A stretch of DNA of 64,000 nt from Aspidapion aeneum (lineage: Eukaryota > Arthropoda > Insecta > Coleoptera > Brentidae). The stretch's first letter is position 1. Every line of letters begins with the position of its first letter. This document shows, one piece after another, positions 11,807 through 22,967 of this stretch. The stretch is taken from contig OY755047.1 in NCBI GenBank assembly GCA_963576565.1, positions 33,090,851 through 33,154,850 of the forward strand, in the 5' to 3' direction. The notes beneath the pieces were generated by a model, which had not been told where the DNA came from, ran no database searches, and saw only the letters and a list, made by a program, of their open reading frames with translations. The position numbers were made by a program, and so were the translations under genes.

Positions 11807-13741
11807 TTAATTTGGCAAGAGGCACAGTTTTACAACTGGCCGCTTATAAACACCGGTAACCGTTTGTACCGTCGCAACACGCACCTGACCGTCCCCGCCG
11901 GGATGCAGTTCGATGACCCGACCGACCGGCCATTTCAAAGGCGATTGAATGTGATCACTTGTTATGATAACCAAATCATTTAATTTGATATTTGGGGACA
12001 AATCAGTCCACTTGTGTCGCTGTTGTAGCGTATGCAAATACTCTATAGAATACCGTTTCCAAAAATCATTATGTAGTTTTTGGATTAGTTGCCATCTCGA
12101 GAGCCGATTTAGGGGAACCTCGGACAAATCTGACTCCGGAATTTCTGAATTAAGGGGTTCAAGTGTCAAAAAATGCCCAGGGGTAAGAGGTTGAAGATCG
12201 TGTGGGTCTGAAGAGGCAGGAGATAAAGGGCGACTATTCAGTACGGCTTCTATGCGACAGGAAAGGGTGGACATCTCCATGATAGACAACTTCTGGTCGC
12301 CGACAACTCGTACAAAGTGAGTTTTAAAACTTTTAACGCCAGCTTCTGCCAGGCCATTGAAATGTGGACTGAGAGGAGGTCCCAGATGCCAACGAATAGA
12401 AAGTCTGGTGGCAGCACTTCTTGCGTAATCCAGTAATTGGTTACGAAACCCTATAAAATTACTGCCTTGATCTGACCAGCATTGCGTCACGCTTCCGCGT
12501 CTGGAAATGAATCGATGGAATGCACCTACGAACCCTTCGGTGGACAGTTCCATGGTTAATTCAAAATGCACGCAATGTGTGGCCGTACAGACAAACACAC
12601 AGACATTCGATTTGAAAGCTTTACAACCACGGTAACGATGAGGAATCACAAAGAAAGGTCCACAAAAGTTGATAGCTACACTCGAAAAAGGTTTTAGTTG
12701 ATTGATTCGATGAGCGGGAAGTGAACTCATTATGGGCGGTCCATAGGGTTTAAGGTTGATTCTAAAACATTGCAAGCACTTGGATATGGTTCTTTGAATT
12801 GCCCGTCTGGCAGATAATATCCAAAATTGCTGTAAAAGCAGATTATGTAATGTTTTAAACCCAGGATGAAGATATTGTCGATGAGCGGACTCGATAAGAA
12901 GAGTAGTTAAACGATGGTCACTCGAAAGTAAGACGGGGTGTTTTGCAGAATAAGACAAATGGTCAGATTTTTGTAATCTGCCACCGACTCTAATGATATT
13001 ATTCTCATCAAGAAAAGGTGAAAGTTTTCGCAAAGGTTTCGGTATTGGTTTATCCTTAGATAACGCGGAAAAAAGCTCAGAAAAACAAGAACCTTGCACG
13101 CGTTTGATAAGAAGGTGTAACGCACTTTGCATCTCACCGGTGGTAGGAAAAACAATATTCTCAAAAATAACTTTTTGGTCCGGCGGCTTAGTGGGTTTTT
13201 GATAGGAATGGTTTTGAAAAAGGTTAACTATTCGAAGGACATAACAAATGATACGTTGAATTTTTGATATAGAGGAATATTTGATAAGAAGCTGATCTAA
13301 GAAGTTGACATCAATTATCGCATTGCAACAGACTTTTGGCTTTTCCTCCAGATTAATATCTCCGAAATCAATCGGCATTTTTGGTTTATGAAAATCGGGC
13401 CATTCGTTTTCGGGAGACCACAAAAACGACGGTGCGTTCCACCACATGTCATGTGACATGAGCTGTGAAGGGGTGGCCCCTCGTGACGCAATATCGGCTG
13501 CATTCAAAGCAGAAGGAATGTAGCGCCACGAGTTTGAGGGAATGATTTCTTGGATTCTACTGACTCGATTTCCAACAAAGGTTTGCCAGCGATTAGGAGG
13601 GGATGAAAGCCAGTGCAATACGACTTGCGAATCGCAGAAAGTAACGATATTTGTAAAAGTTATTTTTCCTTCATAGCTAGATAAAACGAAGTCAATTAAT
13701 TCGCTTAAAAGAAATCCGCCTAGGAGTTCTAGCCTAGCCAA
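11807..13741 (-). CDS. BEL/Pao polyprotein C-terminal part: RNase H end and integrase
   Basis: This 644-codon frame holds the last third of pol. It starts within the RNase H-like region (ARLELLGG and FCDSQVVLHWL motifs). A zinc-binding H2C2 integrase head follows (HPGFKTLHN and CLQC), then the catalytic core, then the C-terminal domain shared by BEL/Pao integrases (about residues 545-640). In the core, the second acidic residue (SDQGSNF) and the Glu (NGLAEAGVKS) are present. The first position reads VAINFCGP, that is Asn (codon at 12,668-12,670) where the family has Asp. Since that Asp binds the metal ion, this integrase is probably inactive. The apparent start is only where this frame opens after an upstream shift; the natural product would be part of a longer polyprotein. 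Confidence 0.9.
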   Translation of the reverse strand: MARLELLGGFLLSELIDFVLSSYEGKITFTNIVTFCDSQVVLHWLSSPPNRWQTFVGNRVSRIQEIIPSNSWRYIPSALNAADIASRGATPSQLMSHDMWWNAPSFLWSPENEWPDFHKPKMPIDFGDINLEEKPKVCCNAIIDVNFLDQLLIKYSSISKIQRIICYVLRIVNLFQNHSYQKPTKPPDQKVIFENIVFPTTGEMQSALHLLIKRVQGSCFSELFSALSKDKPIPKPLRKLSPFLDENNIIRVGGRLQKSDHLSYSAKHPVLLSSDHRLTTLLIESAHRQYLHPGFKTLHNLLLQQFWILSARRAIQRTISKCLQCFRINLKPYGPPIMSSLPAHRINQLKPFSSVAINFCGPFFVIPHRYRGCKAFKSNVCVFVCTATHCVHFELTMELSTEGFVGAFHRFISRRGSVTQCWSDQGSNFIGFRNQLLDYARSAATRLSIRWHLGPPLSPHFNGLAEAGVKSFKTHFVRVVGDQKLSIMEMSTLSCRIEAVLNSRPLSPASSDPHDLQPLTPGHFLTLEPLNSEIPESDLSEVPLNRLSRWQLIQKLHNDFWKRYSIEYLHTLQQRHKWTDLSPNIKLNDLVIITSDHIQSPLKWPVGRVIELHPGGDGQVRVATVQTVTGVYKRPVVKLCLLPN

Positions 13742-13766
13742 AGTTTGTGACTTTATAGGCGCGACC

Positions 13767-14087
13767 CTAGATTTTGCAGATATGAGAGAAACAGATATAT
13801 TGTTTTCCTCTTCTACACGAAAATATAACGCCTGCGTAGCCTCGAATTGAAGCGTTACAGAAGCCGATGATTTGACAGGTATTGGTTTTTGACAGTTTGA
13901 TTTGTCGGGGTAATTGAAAATTGGAAAGAAGCGGGAATTCAGAACGAAGTTTGTTCCAAGAGTCGATGTTAGAAGAATCTGGTTCTTCGTCCCAGCCTAT
14001 TTTCGATATCCACAACTGTTGCAAAATAAATTTTGCTTGTAGCAACAAGGGACAAAGAAAACCTAAGGGATCGAAGATTGTGCCTAT
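13767..14087 (-). pseudogene. BEL/Pao pol fragment between RT and RNase H
   Basis: The frame reads IGTIFDPLGFLCPLLLQAK at its start, the conserved linker just downstream of the BEL/Pao reverse transcriptase, and continues into the RNase H-like region (GFCNASIRGYAGVIF). It is cut off at its upstream side by the 5-kb insertion, and the same IGT codons recur at the other edge of that insert. At about 13,810-13,830 a one-base shift moves the sense into another frame that leads into the 11,807-13,741 frame, so the terminal residues of this fragment are out of frame. It is a broken piece of the same polyprotein, not a separate gene. Confidence 0.85.
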
Positions 14088-14988
14088 CAAAGAAATTCAA
14101 GGAACCCTAGAAGACGCATCCCCATTATTTAATACGCAAATTCATTCATCATGCATGAAATCTCAGAAAATTTCGCCGAATCCTCGCAGGCAACACTGTA
14201 AGAGGTATAAAAGAGAAATCGATGAAAAACCATGGGCGTGCAGATTTTGTTGAAAATAAAATAAATATATTATAGACATTTTCCTATAAAATTTTTGCAC
14301 CCAAAATTATAAAATTTAAATAAGTGTAAAATATTACCGGTACAGCTTTGACAGCCATTCTATTTTTACAGAATTAATTTTTTTATCGATTTATAATATT
14401 AGAAATCAATAACTAATTTACAGCTGGTAATATCCGTAGTTTTGATTTTTATTATTTTTCCCTAAAGATAAGAAATCTACTTTATATTATTTTTTTTTGG
14501 ATATAGAAAAGTGTTACTTTAATCCCTAAAATTTAAAACACAGGTAAAAGTGTTTCTTTTTATTTCAAATTGTCAAAGGTGTTTTTTTAGCTTTTTACTC
14601 TTTCACCTTGGTAATACATTGCTCTTAGTAAATTTTTTACAGTAAGTAGATTTGTTCTGTTAAAAAAAGTCAAAAACTCCGAATTATATACTCAGACCTT
14701 GAGATATTTATCAAAATTTTTGCATCAGGATTTAAAGAGTCTATTTGATCCCCTAGTGTAAAGAGTGCATTTTCGACACTTTTGGGTGTTTTCGGTTTCT
14801 ATGTTTATAATATTGATATGCGATGTTTATGAATCTGTGTTTTTTTACATTTGCAAATGTTAAAAAATATGACTTATTCAGTTTTATCAACAAAATACTT
14901 TTGATTTCCATAAAAAATCTATTTAATTTTTATTTACCAAATCAAATAAAAATGAAAAAATATTATTTATAATTAAGTGATTATTATA

Positions 14989-15650
14989 CAGGGTGTCCCA
15001 TAACTTAGGCGCCGTAGTGCAGCAGGTGATAGAGGAGGTTATTTCCAAGAAAAAAGTTTATATAACATGGGGTCAACATTCATCTGTTTTTAAGATATAG
15101 GATTTTTAAAGAGGAGTGGGTGAAAACCGGTTATACAAAAAAAATCTGTGACAGCCAGCTGAATACTCAGCTAATTGTGATTAAAAAATGTGGTACTCCT
15201 TTTTTGATAATATTACAAGTGGAGGAGGTACGGGCTGTCAAAATAACCTCGAAAATGTATAAAAAATAACATTTTTTTTTAAATTAATTTTTGCTTTCTC
15301 TTTTAAAAAATATCAATAATATTTTATTATTATGTCTCGCTAGAGACTTGTTTTTATTAACAAAAAATATTTAAAAAACATTGCATTTAATATGGCATTC
15401 ATAAAAGTTCATACCAAAAAAATAGTATTTTCTAAAAAAATTGACTGACTAACTTTTTTCAAATTAATTTTTTTAAATTAATTTCAATTTACTGCTTTTG
15501 TTCTAATACAAGACTACCCAATTTCATATTTTTACTGCGTTTTTTTAAAGTTATTATCACAAAAGTTAAAAAAATTGCCAACAACAAGTTTTTGATCAGA
15601 CATCCTCTATCACTTGTTGGCCTATGGCCCCTAAGTTATGGGACACCCTA
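14989..15650. mobile_element. 662-bp TA-flanked MITE (CAGGGTGTCCC tips)
   Basis: The left end CAGGGTGTCCCATAACTTAG pairs with the right end (opposite strand TAGGGTGTCCCATAACTTAG). TA lies on both sides (14,987-14,988 and 15,651-15,652). The interior is AT-rich and non-coding. TA duplication and CAGGGTG tips point to Tc1/mariner. Confidence 0.8.
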
Positions 15651-16699
15651 TATATACAAACATTATTAAATTTGGCAAATATAAGAATTAAGAACAATAT
15701 TTTAGTCCATTTGACTCAAGGCTCTCTTTTAATTAATCACCAGGGACTATGCAGTACGTAAGTGAAAAGGAAGTTAAAACTCTTTTTTTTCTGTGTAAAA
15801 GTAGGTACTACCTTTTTTCTTCTTATAGTTATATTTGTTAATTCTAACTACTTTTTTACATCATTATATGATGATCGAACATCAAAAACAACCAGTGATA
15901 ACATATTATGTATACTTTATAATAAAAAGAGATAGTTGAATATTTAACTACCAACCACTAGTAGTAAGTAGTTTTCTTAATTTGAACTAGTCTTTAACAC
16001 CTGACCTTGGGCAAGGCATTTCGTACAAGATAGCGCCTACTAGGTGCTAAACGAACATACTGAGGATCAACGTGGTCAGAACAAAGAATGCCCATTTTGA
16101 CAGAATTTTCTCCTTATTAAGGCCAATAATCTCCCTCCTCTCTTGTGGATCAGTGGGGAATCTAGTAAACTCATAAATTTGAATATTTTTAAAATGTTTA
16201 ATAACTGTACAGTAGCATGACATAACATAACATTACAGAGTGAAAATGGTTGTTTACATAAGAAATATATTTTTTTATATATTATTGCCAGAATAAATTC
16301 AAAAACTTTTCCAAAAAAACCCAAACACTAGAGGTGGGAAAATAAGGGAATTTGCAACAATAAATAATGTTTCTTAAAACTTCTTTGTAAAATAAATCAC
16401 TAATATTTTGTAAAAAAAGTTATAAACCACACCACTGTCTTACCAAATCGTAAACAATATGACGGTTTCTGGAAGAGATTCAAACTTACCGGTGAAATGA
16501 TAAATCCAGCCACTTCTCTTCACTTTTGTCACACTTCTTAGGCATTTTTAAAGTTATTTAATAAAAAAAATCTTAATTTTGTGATCAATATTGCAAAAAA
16601 AACAACGAAAACGCACGTTTATTCGGATAACCTCTCAAAGGCAACAATAAATGATGCAAGGGTGACGTTTGGTCTACATGGTTGCCGCTATTAATTTTT

Positions 16700-17455
16700 T
16701 TTTCTGAAAAATAGCGAACAAAAATCAGTTTTTTGCATTTCACGCGTCGTAGGGCAAAATTTAATGTATGAGAAATATTACCCATAGAATTCCCTACAAT
16801 CGGTCTCCATAGTCTATAGGTCTGCAACCACACGTTTAGAAGAAAATTTCAAAAAATTATGATTTTTGCAATTTATGCAAAAATGGTAAGTCATAAAAAA
16901 AACTTTATTGACATAAAATGATCAAGACACAATTCTCTACAATGCGACAATGACAATTTACAGCTCTACAACCATATGTGTTGAAGACAGAGGGTGCCGA
17001 AAATGCCCATTATATACTTTTTTTCGTTTTACGCAAAAACCATAAGTCATAGAGCTGTGACTCACATAGGTGAATTGTAGAGAATGGCGTCCTGGAGATT
17101 TCTTGTCTATATTGTGTTTTTCTAGGACCTACCGTTTTTACATAAAATAAAATAATAATTTTTGCAAATTTGGCGCCCTATATGTTCTACACGTAGTTGT
17201 AAACATGTGGCCCAAAAGGAAAGAATGTAGAAAATTGTGTCCTTTAACATTTTATGTTTATAAAGTTTCTTTCTACGACTAAAAAAAACACAATTTTTGA
17301 CAACTTAGCTGCCATCTACCTTCTAAACATGTCGTTGTAGACCTATAGACTATGGAGATTGATTGTGAAGACTCGTATGGGTAATATTTCTCTTAAATAA
17401 AATTCTTCTCTACGACTTACCGTTTTTGTGTAAAATGCAAAAAACTGATTTTTGA
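16700..17455. repeat. palindromic segment with diverged internal repeats
   Basis: The left arm includes 'ggtctccatagtctatagg' (about 16,802-16,820), mirrored by 'cctatagactatggagat' (about 17,342-17,359). The flanking 'aaaatcagttttttgcattt' on the left is mirrored by 'gcaaaaaactgattttt' on the right. Between the arms several loosely related blocks recur, with 'tctacaa', 'taagtcat' and 'gacaatt' motifs. The symmetry suggests an old foldback element inside the 5-kb insertion. Confidence 0.6.
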
Positions 17456-19088
17456 CAATTTTGGTGCTCTCTATCTTCTATACATGTAAGTCTAGAGCTA
17501 TAACCTTTAAGAAAAATTGTAAAGGAATTTTTGAAGTGTAAACTTCTTTAGGCGCGTTTAGTAGTTTTTGTGGGTACTGAATTGAACTGAGCCGTCAGAC
17601 TCGGCTATGTAACGCTCATTCGGGTGAAGTCGGCTCGAGTCGACTAACTGTGAGAGGAACATTCAGCAAGCAATATGATGATGCAGATGAAGGCCAGTAT
17701 TATTAATTTCGCCTTGTTAAAGTTTACACTTCTGCCATGTGATCTTAAGCACACACAATTTTTTTTGTCAACAAAGGTTTCCTCTGCGACGTTCCATTTT
17801 CGCGTAAAATCAAATCAAAACACTTTTTGAGTTTTCCAGAGTTGCCCAGGAGAGGGTTGTAGACTAATTTTTATATATATATATATATTATATAAAGAAA
17901 AGGTTTTTTTAACTTTCGTGATCAAAACATTTAACTTAAATTTATTTGGACTAAAAGCAAGAGTTATTTTTATACCGAAAACATTTGTAGTGAGAACAAT
18001 AATTAATAGTTAAAAGTGCAGTTTAGTCATCTGGTTTTAATAACTTTTTAAATACCACCTAGGAAGACAAAACTAATAAACTATTTATGAACTCTAACCT
18101 CACACCAAAGAAATTTAATTAAACTTACTTTCAGTTGAACGTTTTTCACACTTAAATGGAGTCCCGTTTTTTTCAGAAAACCGAAAACCAAATCAATATT
18201 TTAAACTGCGCATTCGCTACCGTACTTTTTCTTCTCACATAAAATATCTCCCTCTCAGCTGTGGTCGAGCATGTGTGAAGTTAGTAAGAGGAAGATAATT
18301 TTATGTGATCAGAAAAAGAGAGGTGCGCATGTGCAGTTTAAAAAAATGGTTTGCATTACAGGATATCGCCGCTAGTTATTTTGTGTTCCTGCAAAAAACA
18401 AGCTCAAGTTGGTTGACTGCACAAAAATTGCAATTTTGTGCTAATCGTTGTACGTTCTATAAAAATCAACAATCAACAATCTTCGAAAAAAACCAACTTT
18501 AGCTGATTATTTCTAATTTATACTTTCCTTTTAATTCAAAATAGATAAGGATTTAAACCGCCACATAGATCTATAACAACAGGGACTTAAAAGCAAATGT
18601 TTTATGATTTTTGTTAAGTTTAGGTACCTATGTAAACAAAAATTTACCGATTGATTATTGGATAACATATTCTAACTTAAAAAAAAACTTTTTTTCAAAC
18701 ATTTGTATACATATGTGCATATAGGTACACAGACAGACATGCGTACATACATATCTAGAGGTTATACTTACAACCTAGAATTAAATTGTATAGAAAAACG
18801 TTATTAATGATAAGATCTCAAAAAAAATATCAATGAAAACAATCCTTTTCTCACATAGGATGGTAAACATATTCTATTACAGATACATGTATAGCTATCC
18901 AAAACGTAAGCCGAATTCAAAAACAAAATATTTTTTTGATTTTTATTAATTACCATTTTACTTATGTACCTACATCAAAATTACAAGTTATAAAAGTACT
19001 GGCAACATTGTTGCGAATTTGAAAGAAATCCCCAGTATAATACTTTTTGTGTCTGATGAAGTTTAGGATTTCTATACGGGGTCTACCT

Positions 19089-19829
19089 TTAGTTGAATGT
19101 TTTTGTGCCTATGATAGATAAAATAGAACGTTTGGTTGGGGGTTTGTCCTTCATTCGGCATTGATAAGAAAAAATGTCGTTTTTTGGATGCCATTGAAGT
19201 CCTAAAACTTTGATAAAGTGGGGTTCCTCCTTGTCGAAAGAGAGAGGCATTTGACGATCGGACTCTGGCAATGTTGCCAATAACTCAGGACAATTGCTTG
19301 CCCATTTTTTAAGTTCAAATCCTCCCGACTTCAACAAATCATTGAGTTCTGTTTGAAGGGAGAGAGCTTCAGAAAGCGAAGGGCTAGTTCCCAAGATATC
19401 GTCGATATAGATTGACGTTTTTAGAACAGTACTAGCCATAGGAAAACGTTCCTTTTCTCTCTCTGCCAGCTCATTTAAGGTACGCATGGCTAGAAAAGGT
19501 GAGCATGTCATGCCAAAAGTGACAGTAGAAAGTTCCCACACTGAAAGTGGGTCCTGTGGAGAAAACCTCCACAATATCCTTTGATAAGGACGGTGATAAG
19601 GATTGATAAGGACTTGACGGAACATCTGTTTGATGTCAGCAATGTAGGCAATAGGATTAAGACGAAACGTAAGGAGTAAAGAAGCAATATCCTTTTGAAG
19701 TTTCGGTCCAGATAACAATGTGTCATTGAGACTAATATTTTTTGGGGTGACTGCCGAACAATCCCAGACTACCCTTAATTTTGTACTTAAGCTTTCCGGC
19801 TTTAGTACGCAATGATGTGCTAAAAACAC
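19089..19829 (-). pseudogene. BEL/Pao reverse transcriptase (pol fragment)
   Basis: This frame contains the polymerase palm. IADIKQMFRQV carries the first catalytic Asp. YIDDILG is the YxDD box. The WDCSA and GMTCSPF blocks are also typical of Pao-type reverse transcriptases. The last meaningful codons (RSILSIIGT) end at the target duplication of the 5-kb insert, and the following KTFN-stop is read from that insert. At the N-terminal side, sense passes from the 19,820-20,326 frame by a shift near 19,825-19,830. The catalytic residues are intact, but the protein is truncated by the insertion. Confidence 0.9.
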
Positions 19830-20326
19830 GACACGTCGACCTTTGGTTGACTAGATAAAACTAAACTCATATGATTAGAATCGATATAGTCTTGCATGAA
19901 ACTTGAATAGGCAGTGTACAGATCAGGATTTTTGATTAATCTATTTTCTAGAAGTAAAAATCTACGATAAGCTTGCGGATAAGTATTTCCTAGGTCAGGG
20001 TTTATTTTGTCTTTAAACGGAAGATCTACCATGAATCTACCGCTCGGTTGCCGTACTACACTAGCAGTAAAAATTGATTCTGCCTGTTTTTCTTCCTTTG
20101 ATAAGATTTGTTTTTTAGGCAAATGTTCGATTTTCCAAAACCTAGGGAGAATGACCTCTAAAGGAGGTGAATGACTCGTTAAAAAACAACTGGTTCGTTC
20201 CGTAAGACTACCTACTTCATCAACCTTTCCCATGACGACCCAGCCAAAGATAGTTTCAAGGGCTGAGGCTGCCCTACCTGTCCAAGAACCCTGCCCTCCT
20301 TGAATATCTGTGCGAATAGCTCGCAA
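19820..20326 (-). pseudogene. BEL/Pao pol fragment between protease and RT
   Basis: The middle of this 168-codon frame (ETIFGWVVMGKV, then the PSGRFMVDLPFK block) is the conserved spacer that follows the BEL/Pao aspartic protease and leads into the reverse transcriptase. It overlaps the 3' end of the Gag-protease frame by about 115 bp and is in a different register. A frameshift near 20,290 separates them, and another near 19,828 separates it from the RT frame. Whether the first shift is programmed or a mutation cannot be told from one copy. The second, inside the conserved RT entry, is more likely damage. Confidence 0.8.
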
Positions 20327-22101
20327 CCAATAACCAGGTCCACAGGTCTAGATTTGAAATAAGATGGGTCGGCAAGTTTAAGGTTTTGCAAGTGTTTCCA
20401 CTGATTATCGTTCAAAGAGAATGTAGGCATATTGGAACATAGTTGTGGAACAACAATTGCTTCGAAATTAAGTAAAGGAATGACTTGTCCTTGTGGCTTA
20501 ATGTGACATTGAACGAGCCCTTTGGAAGTGAAAGAAGACATCTGATTTAATCCGAATATTTCAGTGGTGTAACTTCGCCTAGGAAGATTAAGACGCTGAA
20601 TACACTTTTCACTAATGAATCCTGTCTGTGATCCAGAATCAAGCAGTGCCCTTACAGGTTGAAAATTTCCGCAACCGTCCATAACATCTATTATGGCGGT
20701 GCATAAAAGAAAGGTACCTGAAGGTCCTGAGGCATTTAATGACACATGAAGATTATTGACAGGTGGTGTGTGAATGACAGGACTAGTATCTTGGCTTCCA
20801 AACTCTTGATTAGTTTCTAAGATATGAGTTAAAGTGTGGTGCCTTTTACTATTGCAAGTCCTGCATGAATATTTTGATTTGCACGTATCTACATTATGCA
20901 AGGGATGAAAACACGCTAGACATAATTTTTTATGTTTGACGAAAGATAGGCGATCGATAGGTGAGAGATCAAGAAATGTTTGACATTTCGAAAGCACGTG
21001 ACCTTGATTACACCGGAAACATTTTATTCCCGTACTCGAATTAGTTGAGGTGCCAGCCAGTCCTATAAAAGGCGAATTGGATGATTTATAGGTAGGCTTT
21101 TGCCCAAACTGATTTCGCATAGAATTTGAATTTTGATAGGTAGGCGGCTTTTGCCCAGACTGACTTTGCATAGAATTTGATTTTTGATATATAGGCACCT
21201 TTTTGGGTGCTGTTGATTGAGGAAGTGATTCCAAAACTTTACATATTTTTTCTAGAAATTGAAAAAGTGACTGAAAAGTGGGAATTTCGGTATTAGTATT
21301 GGCGTGACTCATTTCGAAATTTGAACGCGTTGGAATATCCAATTTTTCTAATAAAATGAAAAAAATAATAAAGTCCCAACTGTCAACGTCAAAGCTAAGT
21401 GATTTTAAAATTTCTAGGGATTCAGAAAAGGTGTCAATTAAATTACGCAATTCTTTAGCTGACTCGTTTTTTAAGGTGGAGTTCATAATTGAGCTTAAAG
21501 CATCATTTGCGAGGTCTCGCTTGTTTTGATATCTATTGACTAATTTGTCATAAGCAATTTTATAATTTTGATCAGATAAGCTAATCCCTGATATCAATTT
21601 TAAAGGCTCATCCTCGAGATATGAAAATAAATATTGAAGTTTTCGAACGTTACTTAGACTTTGATTTTGATCTATAATGTTATTAAAAAGATCGAAAAAG
21701 CTTGGCCATAATTTTTTATCACTTCGGAATATGGGAATACCTAACTCTTTGAGTTTTGGAGTTTCAGATTCGTTTTGTCGAACATATGATCCCGAAAAGG
21801 ATGGGGCCTCAACCGGAAATATTTTAGAGTAAACCCCCTTACACGCATAAAAATATTTACGAGCTTCTGAAAGGATCGCATCCTGCGTTTTAAACTCCTC
21901 GTCGTCCGTGTCGTCTATCAACATAATGACGTCATTATGCGCCAGCATGCATTTATCGAAGGTTTCATCCAAATCGGAATACCTCACTTGAAACTCGTTT
22001 CTCGCTCTTTCATCCTTTTCCGCGGTCTTTGACAACACAAAGCACTCGGTGATCGCAGATAAAAAACCCTTGCGTTTTTGTACGGCTTTTTTGACAGACA
22101 T
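20212..22101 (-). CDS. BEL/Pao Gag and aspartic protease
   Basis: This 629-residue product reads from the ATG at 22,101, chosen because it opens a charged N-terminus (MSVKKAVQKRKG); the frame itself stays open to 22,143. Residues about 100-310 form the Gag-like domain common in BEL/Pao elements (LWPSFFDLFNNII, LQYLFSYLEDEPL). A CX2CX3HX4C zinc knuckle follows (CFRCNQGHVLSKC), with a second Cys/His cluster behind it (CLACFHPLHNVDTC). The pepsin-like protease has its active-site triad in ALLDSGSQTGF. Gag packages RNA and the protease matures the polyprotein. The last ~20 residues run past the frameshift and are not homologous. This part of the element looks undamaged. Confidence 0.9.
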   Translation of the reverse strand: MSVKKAVQKRKGFLSAITECFVLSKTAEKDERARNEFQVRYSDLDETFDKCMLAHNDVIMLIDDTDDEEFKTQDAILSEARKYFYACKGVYSKIFPVEAPSFSGSYVRQNESETPKLKELGIPIFRSDKKLWPSFFDLFNNIIDQNQSLSNVRKLQYLFSYLEDEPLKLISGISLSDQNYKIAYDKLVNRYQNKRDLANDALSSIMNSTLKNESAKELRNLIDTFSESLEILKSLSFDVDSWDFIIFFILLEKLDIPTRSNFEMSHANTNTEIPTFQSLFQFLEKICKVLESLPQSTAPKKVPIYQKSNSMQSQSGQKPPTYQNSNSMRNQFGQKPTYKSSNSPFIGLAGTSTNSSTGIKCFRCNQGHVLSKCQTFLDLSPIDRLSFVKHKKLCLACFHPLHNVDTCKSKYSCRTCNSKRHHTLTHILETNQEFGSQDTSPVIHTPPVNNLHVSLNASGPSGTFLLCTAIIDVMDGCGNFQPVRALLDSGSQTGFISEKCIQRLNLPRRSYTTEIFGLNQMSSFTSKGLVQCHIKPQGQVIPLLNFEAIVVPQLCSNMPTFSLNDNQWKHLQNLKLADPSYFKSRPVDLVIGCELFAQIFKEGRVLGQVGQPQPLKLSLAGSSWERLMK

Positions 22102-22491
22102 GATTTTACCTTTGAAATGACCAAATTGTCGGTAAATATACAATTAACGCTAAATTAATGCTTCTGAAATAGAAAAATGACGAATTGTCGAAAATATGCA
22201 CTAATTTATCGCAATTGATGAAAATTGTTTTAAATATCGAAATGATATGGTACACCACTGAACTTTTGTTTTGTTTGTTTTGATTCCTACTCGGTTTGTT
22301 TACTGAATGACCACGCTCCAGACACGTGTCCTGCACATACCACACCGACCTTCGGTGCGAACACGATTTTCTCTCGTTCACTACGATGCGAAAATTCACG
22401 GCCGCCTTGTTTGGCTTTGCGTGAAAATAATTATTAATACCGTCGTATGGATTTATTATTTAAAATAATTCGGCTCGGAAGGAACACTTTA
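22102..22491 (-). other. 5' leader of the BEL/Pao element
   Basis: Untranslated stretch between the 5' LTR and the Gag start, where the primer-binding site should lie. The minus strand just inside the LTR reads AAAGTGTTCCTTCCGAGCC. I could not match this to a particular tRNA 3' end. Confidence 0.6.
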
Positions 22492-22961
22492 TGTTAGTCC
22501 ACGGATAGAAAAACGCTAAATGCAGTGGACTGTAAATATTTTAATTAATGATAGCGCGAACAAACATAAATATTGATATGAAATTACGAAATAATCTAAA
22601 CGTCCATAGGAAAAATATTGGTGGCACACAACAGTAATCAGACAAATGCACTCACCACTTTTGCAGCCAAATTCTCCACTTCCAAGGGGCCCCTGATGGA
22701 TCTAATGATGTCACCACGTAGCTGAAGGGTTGAAGTTTCTAGTTCTATGCTTCAGTACACAAAAATCGAGCACTTTCAGGTGTAGATATTTGAAATAGTT
22801 GGAGAACGAAATTAACACGCCTTTTTCTCTAGGCGATTGACAAGGATCTCACCGAATGTTGGTGCGCATGTCCAAATACGCGGAATGCGCTTTGTCCTTC
22901 ATACAGTTGTGTGTTTTTAAAAATATATATAAACAACCGCGAAATTTAGCGGGAGCTAACA
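22492..22961 (-). repeat. 5' LTR of the BEL/Pao element
   Basis: It is the full-length partner of 11,104-11,573 and has the same TGTTAG...CTAACA tips. It is followed at once by the target duplication CCCCAA. About 1% divergence between the LTRs implies a geologically recent insertion that has nevertheless already received a 5-kb insert. Confidence 0.93.
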
Positions 22962-22967
22962 CCCCAA

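Larger units (their letters stand above)
14088..19102. mobile_element. 5-kb unclassified insertion inside the BEL/Pao pol gene
   Basis: The pol reading frame stops at the right edge and resumes at the left edge. The 10-bp sequence TTGTGCCTAT is repeated at both borders (14,078-14,087 and 19,103-19,112), a clean target-site duplication. The ends are weakly inverted: CAAAGAAATTCAAGG on the left, and AAACATTCAACTAAAGG on the opposite strand at the right. No frame in it shows a transposase or reverse transcriptase. It contains its own MITE (14,989-15,650) and a palindromic segment (16,700-17,455). A 9-10 bp duplication fits Mutator-like elements, a truncated LINE, or an 8-bp hAT-type duplication enlarged by chance. 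The family is undetermined. Confidence 0.75.
11104..22961 (-). mobile_element. BEL/Pao LTR retrotransposon with a 5-kb insertion
   Basis: Two 470-bp LTRs in the same orientation bound Gag, protease, reverse transcriptase, RNase H and integrase frames in the BEL/Pao order on the minus strand. The direct repeat CCCCAA flanks the element (11,098-11,103 and 22,962-22,967), consistent with the usual 4-6 bp duplication. Without the 14,088-19,102 insert and one copy of its target duplication the element would be about 6.8 kb, normal for the family. There is no envelope frame: only about 230 bp separate the integrase stop from the 3' LTR. Several frame breaks and the insertion mean it is now defective. 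Confidence 0.93.

Noticed and set aside
11104..22961. An endogenous retrovirus with envelope
   Set aside because: Only about 230 bp lie between the integrase stop and the 3' LTR, and no envelope-like frame exists. The gene order is that of a BEL/Pao retrotransposon.
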